From contig NZ_JACYFS010000002.1 in the NCBI RefSeq assembly GCF_014837145.1, positions 124,001 through 188,000 of the forward strand: DNA of 64,000 nt, written 5' to 3'. Source of the stretch: Chryseobacterium caseinilyticum (GTDB lineage: Bacteria > Bacteroidota > Bacteroidia > Flavobacteriales > Weeksellaceae). Shown here in pieces: positions 7,179-15,091 of the stretch. The notes below the pieces were generated by a model that was not told the origin of the DNA, did no database searches, and saw nothing but the letters and a program-made list of their open reading frames with translations. Numbering within the stretch: position 1 is the first letter of the stretch; every line of letters starts with the position of its first letter. A program made the translations under genes and the position numbers.

Positions 7179-8677
7179 AAAAAATATTAAAATATATATT
7201 GATTCTAATGCTTGGCGTTCTAGCTAGCTGCAGTGAAGATTTGGTTGGTGAAAACACCAAAGCAGTCATCAAAGGTACCGTTGTAAAAAAAGGAACCAAC
7301 ACTCCGATTGCCAATGTTAAAATTTCTACAAGTCCTACCACGACCACCGTTTTCACGGGAACAGACGGCAGTTTTACCATTACAGATGCTCCTGTCGGAG
7401 ATTATTCTGTAAAAGCGGAATATACGGGTTATGTTACCAATTATCAGGGAATTAACCTGAAAAATGACGGACAAACCGTTACTGTTGTTTTTGAGTTGTC
7501 TGATGATTCCAGTTTAAATTCTTCACCTTCAATTCCAGTTTTGGTGAGTCCGGCAGATAATTCTGTTGAACAACCTTTATCGCTCAATTTATCGTGGACA
7601 GCGACCGATCCTGAAAATGACAGCCTGAAGTTTGATTTAATTTTAAAAAATGCCAACAATACTGTTGTTCAAAACATTAACGGAATTAAGGTTAAAAATT
7701 ATAACGTTACCAATCTTCAGTACAACAATACCTATTTCTGGCAGGTAGCTGTTTCAGATGGAGTAAATCCTAAGGTTTTCAGTGAGACGAGACAATTTAA
7801 AACAGTTGTAACACCTACCAACAGATTTCATTACGTGAAAAAAGATTCGAATGGAAATTATTACATTGTTTCCGCTAATGAATCAAATGTGAATTTTAAT
7901 CTTACAAGCAGTTCACAAAATTCTTTCAGACCAAGACTGAATAACGATGCCAACAAAGTAGCTTTTTTAAGAAATGTGGGCGGGAATTTTCAGATTTTCA
8001 CGTCAAGGAGAGATGGTTCAGACATGATGCAGGTCACGACGCTGCCTGCGACTGGATTCAGCAATGCCGAAATTGATTTTTCATGGAATAAAGTGGGAAG
8101 TCAGCTGATCTACGCCAATTTTGATAAACTGTACAGAATCAATTCAGACGGCACAGGTCTTACTCAGATCTACTCAACCGCAGATGGCAGTCTTATTTCT
8201 GAATGCGACTGGAGTTATGATGGAAGTAAAATCGCCCTAAAAACCAATAATCTCAGCGGTTATGGAGTGAAAATTTTCATCATCAATATGTCAGGAACAG
8301 TAATTCAAAGTGTTTTGAGTGGAGTTAGTGGCGGAGCAGGAGGTCTTAATTTCTCTGCAGACAGCAAGAAACTGTTGTATACAAGGGATATGGCAGGATT
8401 TGAAAACGTTCAATACAGACAACTGGATTCCAGAATTTTTATTTATGATCTGGATAACAATTCGCAGCAGGACATTTCCGGGATGAGCCAGAAAGTGAAT
8501 GGTACAAATGATATGGATCCAAGATTTTCACCGAATGATGCCGAGGTGATTCTGGTAAATACATCCAACGATAATGTTTCTGCGAAAAATGTGATAAAAA
8601 TTACACTTACTGCCACCAACGGTAATTATCCGCGTGCAGTTCTTTACACTGATGCAGAAATGCCGGATTGGGAGTAG
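7175..8677 (+). CDS. Lipoprotein with carboxypeptidase-regulatory, FnIII-like and TolB-like propeller domains
   Basis: 500-residue lipoprotein (lipobox VLASC, Cys near 18). Residues about 30-105 are a carboxypeptidase-regulatory-like beta-sandwich (IKGTVVKKGTNTPIANVKI, then GDYSVKAEYTGY). Residues about 115-212 resemble a fibronectin type III domain (PSIPVLVSPADNSV, LSWTATDPENDSLKFD, YFWQVAVSDG). From about 215 onward come WD40/TolB-like blades (RPRLNNDANKVAFLRN, DFSWNKVGSQLIYANFDKLY, CDWSYDGSKIALKTN, LNFSADSKKLLYTRD, PRFSPNDAEVILVN). Its start overlaps the csgG stop by 4 bases, so it belongs to the curli operon. A surface role, perhaps anchoring fibres or binding a ligand, is inference; no enterobacterial curli operon that I know carries such a gene. 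Confidence 0.8.
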   Translation: MKKILKYILILMLGVLASCSEDLVGENTKAVIKGTVVKKGTNTPIANVKISTSPTTTTVFTGTDGSFTITDAPVGDYSVKAEYTGYVTNYQGINLKNDGQTVTVVFELSDDSSLNSSPSIPVLVSPADNSVEQPLSLNLSWTATDPENDSLKFDLILKNANNTVVQNINGIKVKNYNVTNLQYNNTYFWQVAVSDGVNPKVFSETRQFKTVVTPTNRFHYVKKDSNGNYYIVSANESNVNFNLTSSSQNSFRPRLNNDANKVAFLRNVGGNFQIFTSRRDGSDMMQVTTLPATGFSNAEIDFSWNKVGSQLIYANFDKLYRINSDGTGLTQIYSTADGSLISECDWSYDGSKIALKTNNLSGYGVKIFIINMSGTVIQSVLSGVSGGAGGLNFSADSKKLLYTRDMAGFENVQYRQLDSRIFIYDLDNNSQQDISGMSQKVNGTNDMDPRFSPNDAEVILVNTSNDNVSAKNVIKITLTATNGNYPRAVLYTDAEMPDWE

Positions 8678-8704
8678 AAACAGATACTTTTTTATACTTT
8701 TAAA

Positions 8705-8739
8705 AAGAAAGTCAAAACCGGGATGGTTTTGACTTTCTT
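8705..8739. terminator. Bidirectional terminator between the curli operon and the LuxR-type regulator
   Basis: A 15-bp stem (AAGAAAGTCAAAACC and its complement) with the loop GGGAT, flanked by A-rich and T-rich arms. It can end both the curli operon (plus) and the regulator gene (minus). Confidence 0.8.
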
Positions 8740-8768
8740 AATTTTTGATAATGAAAAAAGTGATGTCC

Positions 8769-9416
8769 TTATTCAATAATATTATTTTCAAGTGCGTATT
8801 TTACGATGCCCACCGAATTTCTTACATTCAGTTTAGTTAGAATCTTTTTCCTGTGTGTTTCTACAGTATTGATGCTTATGAAAAGCTTTATAGAAATATC
8901 TTTGCTGCTGAGACCTTCGCAGATAAGTTTTAAAATTTCGGTTTCCCTTTTGGTAAGTGAATCTTTGACCTGAACAGCTTCAAAATTTCTGCCGTTGCTT
9001 ACGAAACTGATCATCTTTTCCTTGGCTTGGCTGCAGAGAAAAATTTCTCCGGTGGCAAGAGCCTGCAGGCAGTCTGTAAACTCGTCAAAAGAGCTTCTTT
9101 TATCCAGATAAGCGGTGATTCCTTTATTGAAAAGTTTGCGGATAGAAGTGACGTCGTAATCATTTCCGATAATGATGATTTTCAGGTTGGGATTATTCTG
9201 TTTCATTTCTTCAGTAACCTGATAAATTTCAGACAGCATCATCATATTTGAGCTAAACATCAGAAGATCAAACCCGCCGGTTTTCAGATATTCCTGAAGG
9301 TTCACCGGGCAGCTGCATACCTGAATATGTTCAATAAATTGTGTCTGAGAGAGAAGTTTAGAAAGACCCTCTGCATAGATTGCAGGCTGATCAAAAATTA
9401 TTAAATTTGATTTCAT
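8769..9416 (-). CDS. LuxR/NarL-family regulator with a degenerate receiver domain (CsgD-like in type)
   Basis: 215 residues: an N-terminal receiver-like domain (1-120) and a C-terminal LuxR helix-turn-helix (about 150-213; LTKRETEILKLICEGLSSKD, then SINTVETHRKKILTKL). In the receiver, the slot of the phospho-accepting Asp reads DLLMFSSNMM; aligned with NarL (DLILLDLNMP) this puts Ser55 in place of Asp. The acidic pair at the start is reduced to one Asp (IIFDQ); the conserved Lys near 106 (YLDKRSS) remains. Phosphorylation at the usual site is therefore unlikely. CsgD of E. coli, the master activator of curli, is also a LuxR protein with a receiver lacking the phosphorylation site, and this gene is convergent with the curli operon. 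The functional equivalence is inferred, not shown by orthology. Confidence 0.8.
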   Translation of the reverse strand: MKSNLIIFDQPAIYAEGLSKLLSQTQFIEHIQVCSCPVNLQEYLKTGGFDLLMFSSNMMMLSEIYQVTEEMKQNNPNLKIIIIGNDYDVTSIRKLFNKGITAYLDKRSSFDEFTDCLQALATGEIFLCSQAKEKMISFVSNGRNFEAVQVKDSLTKRETEILKLICEGLSSKDISIKLFISINTVETHRKKILTKLNVRNSVGIVKYALENNIIE

Positions 9417-9814
9417 CTAGGTGTGCGTTAGAAGTTTTTAAAAGTAATAAAAATTATTTAATTATCAAATATTTGCTAAATATATTATAGAAAAATAACC
9501 TTTTTGGGAGATTTTTTAAAATTTAAACAGTCATAATAATTAAAATATTTTTCACTGACTTATCGATGTAAAGGGCTCTCACTACCATCTGAAGGGTAAC
9601 TTATTATCAAAACTATGATTACTTGAAATGATAAACTATTACACTGCTGGGAGTGAAAAAATTTAAATTTTAATTATATTATTGCGTTCACTATATATTT
9701 TTCATTGAAAACTTTCACAAAATATATCCCTCAAACCGGATCTGAGATATTTTCGTGATTTTTTTTACACAATTTTACCTTTATTAATTTGTAAATTTTT
9801 TCAAAAAAACATAT
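9417..9814 (-). promoter_or_regulatory. Long AT-rich leader region of the LuxR-type regulator
   Basis: About 400 bases without a convincing gene. On the minus strand TAGTTTTG (complement of 9608-9615) matches TAnnTTTG, which would give the regulator a leader of about 185 bases. No clear -33 element is seen. A long leader would be in keeping with complex post-transcriptional control, but nothing else was recognised. Confidence 0.3.
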
Positions 9815-9842
9815 GAAAAAACCCCTGTCGAAACAGAGGTTT
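9815..9842 (-). terminator. Rho-independent terminator of the RNase G gene
   Basis: On the minus strand ACCTCTGT-TTCG-ACAGGGGT forms an 8-bp stem with a stable UUCG tetraloop, followed by six T. It lies 10 bases beyond the RNase G stop codon. Confidence 0.85.
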
Positions 9843-9851
9843 GAATTTTGC

Positions 9852-11411
9852 TTAGTTGGTATAACTTGCGAGCTCTTCCTTTTTAGAATTGTAAACCTTA
9901 TATTCAAGGTATTTAAAAGAATCTCTTGGGATAATAGTTACCCATTTTTTGTATTTGATGAACCATTTCATCTGTATACTTTTAATTCCTTTCGTCAGGT
10001 AAGCCTCAACAAATGGATGTACATGAAGGAAAAGTTTTCCTTTTTCTTTCTGTAAAATCGTTCTGAGAGTGTCGCCCATTTTCTCAACGATTACGATTGG
10101 TGCAACGATTTCTCCGTCTTTATTCGGGTTTTCTTCGCTGGTTTCAATTTGTTTTTCGGGGCGGTTTCTCTGTCTTGTAATCTGGATGAGTCCAAATTTA
10201 CTTGGAGGAAGAATTTTGTGGCGGGCTTTGTCCCTGCTCATTTCATTACGGAAATGCTCGTAGAGATCTTTTCTGTGCTCGGGATTCGTCATATCGATAA
10301 AATCGACAACGATGATGCCTCCCATGTCACGCAGTCTCAGCTGTCTTGCAATTTCTGTGGCAGCCATCTTATTTACATTCAGAGCGTGCTCGCGGTTGGC
10401 AGTGCTTCCCAGGCTGATGTTGTTTCCGGAATTTACGTCTACTACGTGTAGTGCTTCTGTATGTTCAATAACGAGATATGCACCTTTCGAGCTTGGGATA
10501 TTTACGTGTTTCCCGAAGCTCTGTTTCATCTGCTTTTCTACATTATAGTATTCTAAAAGCGGGATGTGTGAACCGTGATACTGCACAATGTTTTTACGTT
10601 CCGGAGCAATCACTTCAAGGTAAGCTTTCATTTCTGACACCATCTGCTCGTCATCACAGATGATGTTCACAAAATCCTGATTGAAGTTATCTCTCAGAAT
10701 CGATGAAGCTTTGTCGTCTTCGCTGAGTATTTTTGAAGGTACTTTGTTTTTCTGAATATTTTTAAAAGTGCTTTCCCATTTCTGAACCAGCTGATTCATG
10801 TCGTTGTGCAGGTCGGCTACTTTTTTTCCTTCAGCTACAGTACGGATGATCACGCCGAAACCTTCAGGTTTAATGCTGTCGATAAGTGTTTTTAGACGGT
10901 CTTTTTCTTCCGTAGTACGAATTTTCTTGGAAACAGAAATTTTGTTGTCGAAAGGGATAAGTACCAGAAAACGTCCTGTAAGCGATACCTGCGTAGAAAT
11001 TCGCGGTCCTTTTGTAGAAATTGGCTCTTTGGTAATCTGCAGAATTACGATGTCGTCTTTTGCGAGTACCTTGTCTACGATTCCGTTTTTGTCGATTTCC
11101 GGTTGTAATTCAAAATTCTTCAGGCTTGAAGAGCTTTGTTTTTTTGAAATACTGTCTTTCAGGAATTTTTTGTAAGTGAGAAACTGTGGCCCAAGATCCT
11201 GGTAATGCAGAAATGCATCTTTTTCGTAACCGATATTTACAAATGCTGCATTGAGATTCGGAGCCAGTTTTTTCACTTTTCCGATGAACAGGTCGCCTAC
11301 TACAAAGTCATTTTTGTCTTCTTCCTCATGAAGTTCGCAGAGTTTTCCGTCTTCCAGCAATGCAATTTTTGTGAAATCGTCTTCATGCGAAACTAGCAGT
11401 TCTGTCTTCAT
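9852..11411 (-). CDS. rng: Ribonuclease G (Rne/Rng family)
   Basis: 519-residue endoribonuclease of rRNA maturation and mRNA decay. An S1-like RNA-binding region occupies about residues 35-130 (GDLFIGKVKKLAPNLNAAFV, GYEKDAFLHYQDL). The catalytic core carries the two metal-binding aspartates in ALHVVDVNSGNN and GGIIVVDFIDMTNPEHR, near residues 330 and 375. The C-terminus ends after the DNase-I/small-domain region, without the long RNase E scaffold tail, which is why Rng is chosen. The Zn-link motif CPxCxGxG of RNase E is absent; a long charged insert stands there. It lies downstream of the HU gene and the small basic protein, a neighbourhood I recall from other Bacteroidota. Confidence 0.92.
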   Translation of the reverse strand: MKTELLVSHEDDFTKIALLEDGKLCELHEEEDKNDFVVGDLFIGKVKKLAPNLNAAFVNIGYEKDAFLHYQDLGPQFLTYKKFLKDSISKKQSSSSLKNFELQPEIDKNGIVDKVLAKDDIVILQITKEPISTKGPRISTQVSLTGRFLVLIPFDNKISVSKKIRTTEEKDRLKTLIDSIKPEGFGVIIRTVAEGKKVADLHNDMNQLVQKWESTFKNIQKNKVPSKILSEDDKASSILRDNFNQDFVNIICDDEQMVSEMKAYLEVIAPERKNIVQYHGSHIPLLEYYNVEKQMKQSFGKHVNIPSSKGAYLVIEHTEALHVVDVNSGNNISLGSTANREHALNVNKMAATEIARQLRLRDMGGIIVVDFIDMTNPEHRKDLYEHFRNEMSRDKARHKILPPSKFGLIQITRQRNRPEKQIETSEENPNKDGEIVAPIVIVEKMGDTLRTILQKEKGKLFLHVHPFVEAYLTKGIKSIQMKWFIKYKKWVTIIPRDSFKYLEYKVYNSKKEELASYTN

Positions 11412-11551
11412 TTTGTTGTAAGATAATTTTTTTAGATTGAGGAAATTTGTTGTATCATCATGATTTTTAAAAATACTGATATTTCTTATATATTTTCAGA
11501 AAATCTTCATAGAGATTTGTCAAAATTCCTCCGAATCACACTTTGTATAAA

Positions 11552-11602
11552 TAAAAATATAGTTAGTGATCATTAAATAATTAAAAAACACCAACTATAT
11601 TA
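11552..11602 (-). terminator. Hairpin terminator after the HU/small basic protein unit
   Basis: On the minus strand AATATAGTTGGTG pairs with CACTAACTATATT (13 bp with one G-T pair) around an A/T loop, and is followed by TTTTTAT. It separates the HU transcript from rng. Confidence 0.6.
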
Positions 11603-11627
11603 TTATATTATAAAATCTCAGTTGAGA

Positions 11628-11719
11628 TTATTTCTTCTTATGTCTGTTCGCTCTTCTTCTTTTCTTTCTCTTGTGTGTAGCAACCTTGTGTCTCTTTCTT
11701 TTCTTTCCGCTTGGCATAA
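11628..11719 (-). pseudogene. Tiny Lys/Arg-rich protein with an apparent one-base frameshift
   Basis: Between HU and rng lies a short sequence that starts ATG CCA AGC GGA AAG AAA (MPSGKK). A second frame continues with RKRHKVATHKRKK, then RRRANRHKKK and a TAA stop at 11628-11630. The two parts are out of frame at a run of six A (six T on the plus strand, 11699-11704); seven A would give one 30-residue protein. I remember a very similar 28-30 residue protein between HU and rng in many Bacteroidota, with ribosomal-protein-like composition. The break may be a homopolymer sequencing error, a real mutation or slippage. As read, frame one runs on out of family as an acidic peptide. Confidence 0.65.
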
Positions 11720-11756
11720 TTTTAATTTTTTAATAACTAGTTAATATTCTTTTAAT

Positions 11757-12047
11757 TTATTTCACTGCAACTTTAGTTTTCACTTTCTCCACAAAAGATT
11801 TTGATGGCTTGAAAGCAGGAATATTGTGTGCAGGTATTTCAATTGCAGTGTTCTTAGAGATGTTTCTTCCCGTTTTTGCTGCTCTGGTTTTAACGATGAA
11901 TGATCCAAAACCTCTTAAGTAAACATTATCACCATTGTACATAGAAGTTCTGATTTCTTGCATAAACGCCTCTACAACTTTCTGTGTTTCATTCTTTTCT
12001 GTTCCCAATTTATTTGAGATGGTGTTTACCAATTCTGCCTTTGTCAT
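11757..12047 (-). CDS. HU-family DNA-binding protein
   Basis: 96-residue histone-like protein that bends and compacts DNA. The whole sequence matches HU: MTKAELVNTISNKLGTEKNE at the N-terminal helices, the strand turn VYLRGFGSFIVKTRAAKTGR with GFGSF intact, and the DNA-intercalating arm region ISKNTAIEIPAHNIPAFKP with the expected prolines and a final FKPSK. A high-quality promoter stands upstream at 12077-12109. Confidence 0.95.
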   Translation of the reverse strand: MTKAELVNTISNKLGTEKNETQKVVEAFMQEIRTSMYNGDNVYLRGFGSFIVKTRAAKTGRNISKNTAIEIPAHNIPAFKPSKSFVEKVKTKVAVK

Positions 12048-12076
12048 TTCCTGTGTAATTTTAAATTTTAGGTGTG

Positions 12077-12109
12077 CAAATTTAGTTAAAAAAATTGAAT
12101 ATTAGCAAA
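12077..12109 (-). promoter_or_regulatory. Promoter of the HU gene
   Basis: On the minus strand TAAATTTG (complement of 12077-12084) matches -7 TAnnTTTG, and TTTG (complement of 12106-12109) stands at the -33 position with a 21-base gap. The start codon follows 30 bases downstream. Confidence 0.7.
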
Positions 12110-12178
12110 TTAGTAAAAAATATTTTTAGTTTCTGGAGATGAATATCAGGTGAAATTAGTGTGAAATAATCTTTAATA

Positions 12179-12850
12179 TTACATGCTGCTGTTGTAATAT
12201 CCGTTCTCTACGCAGAATCGGATGAGGTGTAATTTCGTTTTAAGCCCCAGTTTTTCGGTGAGTCTGTTGATGTAGGTGTCGATTGTGCGGGTGCTGAGGT
12301 TCAGCTGTTCACCAATTTCTTTGTTGCTGAAGCCTTCATAGCAGAATTTCATCAGCTGTATTTCTGCTGGTGAAAGCTCATCCTGACTGTTTTTCTGCCT
12401 CGTCATGTACTCCTGAACAGACAGAGGCTGTTGCTTCCACTGTTCGGTATATTTGATGTAGTCGAAACTATCTGCCTTGGTCATTCCTTTGATGATATCT
12501 CTGATGATAAGGCTGTTCTTCTGACAGTAATAAACATTTGGAATTTCAGACAGAATCTCAGCAATATCTTCCTGATATATTCCCGAATAAGTGATAATCG
12601 GCGTTTCTGTATTGTTTTTCCGGATGATTTTAATGGCTTCCAGGCCACTCAGAACGGGCATAAAAAGTTCAATGACGAATACATCTTCCTGACGTCTGTA
12701 AATCCTGTTGATAAGTTCGTGACCATTGTTGCAGTCGTTCAGTAACATGTAAAACGGATTGTCTAACAGTGATTTTATCATTATTTTTTTGAAATAATAA
12801 TCACTGTCCGCAATAGAAAACCGAACGGTACTGTTGATAATTTTATTCAT
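12179..12850 (-). CDS. LuxR/NarL-family response regulator with Glu at the phosphorylation site
   Basis: 223 residues: receiver-like domain (about 8-130) and a LuxR helix-turn-helix (about 155-220; LSPAEIQLMKFCYEGFSNKE, then STRTIDTYINRLTEKLGL). At the phosphoacceptor position the sequence is DVFVIELFMPVLSG, so Glu61 replaces Asp in an otherwise good receiver; the switch Thr/Ser (PIITYSG) and the Lys (CQKNS) are present. Asp-to-Glu changes at this site often mimic the phosphorylated state, so the protein may be always active. It is divergent from the T6SS genes starting at 13033, with 182 bases between, which makes it a candidate regulator of that system (inference). Confidence 0.82.
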   Translation of the reverse strand: MNKIINSTVRFSIADSDYYFKKIMIKSLLDNPFYMLLNDCNNGHELINRIYRRQEDVFVIELFMPVLSGLEAIKIIRKNNTETPIITYSGIYQEDIAEILSEIPNVYYCQKNSLIIRDIIKGMTKADSFDYIKYTEQWKQQPLSVQEYMTRQKNSQDELSPAEIQLMKFCYEGFSNKEIGEQLNLSTRTIDTYINRLTEKLGLKTKLHLIRFCVENGYYNSSM

Positions 12851-12990
12851 TTAATGTTTGTGAGGTTTGGTGCGTACAAATTAAGAAAATTCTCCGAAAT
12901 GTGTAAAAAAAACTTTATTAAAAACATTTAAACAGATGATTCATCCATAAATACAATAATTAATACTGTTTTTTTTTGTGAGTATGATTT

Positions 12991-13007
12991 TTTTTTATAA
13001 TTTTCAG
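12991..13007 (+). promoter_or_regulatory. Promoter-like element before the T6SS locus
   Basis: TTTTTTATAATTTTCAG contains TAATTTTC (12998-13005), one base off the -7 consensus TAnnTTTG, 27 bases before the first T6SS gene. The same 17 bases recur at 39490-39506 in front of a T6SS-associated gene. Confidence 0.35.
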
Positions 13008-13032
13008 CTACCAAAAAAACCAAACACATAAT

Positions 13033-13563
13033 ATGTCTGTTTATAATGATAAAAAATTAAACAGAAGTGACGTTCGCACAGGGATCTGGCGATTTGTTAC
13101 TTCATTCATTGTTCTCTCTGCTGTTTCTTTCACAGCAGTATATTTCTTTTTCAAAAGTTATGATACGCAACGCGCCGGCATTGCAAAAGAAGTAGGGAAA
13201 TACGAAGAGCTTCTCAATAAAAACCTCCTGCTTAAAATTTCTTTAGACAGTATTCAGTACAATATGTCTCTGCTGGGATCAAACCAGGTGGAAAATGATT
13301 TTTATCTTCGTGAATCTGTTATGCGAAAAATGCGTGAAGCAAAAGCAATAATAGGCGAAGACAGCGCAACAAATTTCAAACACTACAATGTTCTTTTAAA
13401 AAAAGTGGATAATATGCTTTATCTAAAAGGCCAGATAATTACGGCCAATACCGATGAGCAGTCTATTCTCAGACTTTTAAATAACTGTCAGAATAAAGAC
13501 CAGCAGATTCTTGGTGCTTTAAGAAAAGATCCTTCACGAGTTTTTTCAGGACGAAGACGTTAA
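13033..13563 (+). CDS. T6SSiii single-pass membrane protein (TssO/TssP-like)
   Basis: 176-residue protein with one N-terminal membrane helix (FVTSFIVLSAVSFTAVYFFF, about residues 24-43) and a mostly helical periplasmic part of about 130 residues, ending in a basic tail (SRVFSGRRR). This topology, a short cytoplasmic N-terminus, one helix and a coiled periplasmic domain, is that of the small Bacteroidota-specific T6SS membrane-complex proteins. It opens a four-gene run ending in TssR, with 17 bases to the next gene. The specific letter (TssO or TssP) is not certain. Confidence 0.6.
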   Translation: MSVYNDKKLNRSDVRTGIWRFVTSFIVLSAVSFTAVYFFFKSYDTQRAGIAKEVGKYEELLNKNLLLKISLDSIQYNMSLLGSNQVENDFYLRESVMRKMREAKAIIGEDSATNFKHYNVLLKKVDNMLYLKGQIITANTDEQSILRLLNNCQNKDQQILGALRKDPSRVFSGRRR

Positions 13564-13580
13564 TTTTTTAAAATTACACT

Positions 13581-14102
13581 ATGCAGGCTAACATTACATT
13601 ATCAAAACAGGAAAAACGCTATCAGTTTTTATACTTAATTTTAATGCTTCTTCTGGCGCTCATACTCCTGGGCATTATTTTTTTAAATAATTTCAGATCA
13701 CCTTTTTCTGAAACAGATATGCTGAAGGTGCAGACTTTAGAGCAGAAAAATAAATTTGATATTCAGCAGAAAATCACGCAGCCCATTGTAGACAGTACTT
13801 TTGCAAAAATAGCCTCCCTTTCAGAAGAAAATCCAGATCCGGTGAAAGAAAGTCAGATTGACTATGATATCAGCACCATTAAAAATTCTTTTGAAAACGC
13901 AAGTATTAATGATGACAGGAAAGTAGGATATCCTGTCATTGCTGAATTCTATAAGATGTTTCTTGAAGACAAAAAGTGGCTTGCCAAGAAAAAAGAAAAT
14001 GTGATAAAATATGAGAAAGAGTATGAAGAATGTACTATTGGTTTTCAGAAAAATAAAGATCAGCTCATAGACCGCAGAAATTCTTACAACAACCGCAAAT
14101 AA
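13581..14102 (+). CDS. tssO: T6SSiii transmembrane protein TssO
   Basis: 173-residue single-pass membrane protein. After the N-terminus QANITLSKQEKRYQFLYL comes the helix LILMLLLALILLGIIF (about 19-35), then FLNNFRSPFSETDM and a long helical, charged periplasmic domain to the end. The N-terminal pattern, with RSPF just after the helix, is the one I remember for TssO, one of the five proteins special to T6SSiii that replace the TssJLM membrane complex. It lies in an operon with a second small membrane protein, a PKD protein and TssR. Confidence 0.7.
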   Translation: MQANITLSKQEKRYQFLYLILMLLLALILLGIIFLNNFRSPFSETDMLKVQTLEQKNKFDIQQKITQPIVDSTFAKIASLSEENPDPVKESQIDYDISTIKNSFENASINDDRKVGYPVIAEFYKMFLEDKKWLAKKKENVIKYEKEYEECTIGFQKNKDQLIDRRNSYNNRK

Positions 14103-14133
14103 TCAAACACAAACTATATTATAAAAATTTATT

Positions 14134-15042
14134 ATGAACTATTTTCAGAAAAACAGAACAAACATTATTATCGGTGTTATTGCGACATTGCTTGTAGCGG
14201 CACTGATTGCATTGTGGTTCCAAAAGAAGACGATAAATTCTGCTGATGATATTGTTGCAGAAGTATATCCTAAAACGGTGAATGTAAAAGATAGTTTGTT
14301 TTTTGTAGACAAAACCGCTTTCGCAAAAACAAAAAGATGGGATTTTGGTGACGGAAGTACGTCAGACAAGTCTAAAGGAGTACATTTCTACAGTAAACCG
14401 GGTTATTATCAGGTTACATTAATTATTGACAATAAATATTCTAAAAACTACGGAATTTTAGTTTCTCAGCAGAAAGCCGTCAAAAATGACAGTATTACTC
14501 CGTTTACAAGAATCGACGCAGTCTCACAGGCGCGGCAGTTTGAAAATGTACAGTTTAAAGCGGTTTCAGATGCAAAACAGTTTACCTGGAGATTTGGGCA
14601 GACAGGAAATATCGATTCAAAAGACAAACTCGCATATTTTACTTATTCAAAACCTGGAAATTATGTTGTAACACTTTCCACGGATGAAAATACAGCCCCA
14701 ATCCAGCATGCTATTACAATTTTGCCTGCTTATGATCAACTGGATGATGCAGAACTGAAAATTGAAGATAATTATCAAAAGATGGATAACGACTTTAAAT
14801 ACCGTCTTCAGCAGATTGCCAACGGAAACAGTTTTAATCTGAATTATAATTATTTGCTGAATAAATATTTATGCAATAACGAGAATACCACAGTGAGTGT
14901 GAACGAAAGTAAAATCAACAACTTTTATCTGTACTGCGCCGGTCTGCAGTTTGACAAAAATAATGTGATACAAACTGTAAAACTTAATTTTGACGATTCA
15001 CAAAACTGTGTTACTAAAGTAGAAATCAACCAATCCAAATAA
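14134..15042 (+). CDS. PKD-domain membrane protein of the T6SSiii locus
   Basis: 302 residues: one N-terminal membrane helix (NIIIGVIATLLVAALIALWF, about 10-29), then two PKD-type beta-sandwich domains. The first has WDFGDGSTSDKSKG and YYQVTLIIDN (about 70-110); the second has WRFGQTGNIDSKD and FTYSKPGNYVVTLS (about 150-190). A helical and strand-rich C-terminal part follows, with two Cys in the last third. PKD domains mediate protein or glycan contacts outside the cytoplasm. Between TssO and TssR it is probably part of the envelope complex and may correspond to TssP, which I cannot confirm. Confidence 0.65.
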   Translation: MNYFQKNRTNIIIGVIATLLVAALIALWFQKKTINSADDIVAEVYPKTVNVKDSLFFVDKTAFAKTKRWDFGDGSTSDKSKGVHFYSKPGYYQVTLIIDNKYSKNYGILVSQQKAVKNDSITPFTRIDAVSQARQFENVQFKAVSDAKQFTWRFGQTGNIDSKDKLAYFTYSKPGNYVVTLSTDENTAPIQHAITILPAYDQLDDAELKIEDNYQKMDNDFKYRLQQIANGNSFNLNYNYLLNKYLCNNENTTVSVNESKINNFYLYCAGLQFDKNNVIQTVKLNFDDSQNCVTKVEINQSK

Positions 15043-15091
15043 TAAAAAGTAAAACTGCTTCGGTTTTGCTCCAAACATAAAGATCATTAAG

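Noticed and set aside
9417..9814. A small RNA or riboswitch in the leader of the LuxR-type regulator
   Set aside because: No conserved fold or terminator was recognised; only a possible -7 element supports a long leader.
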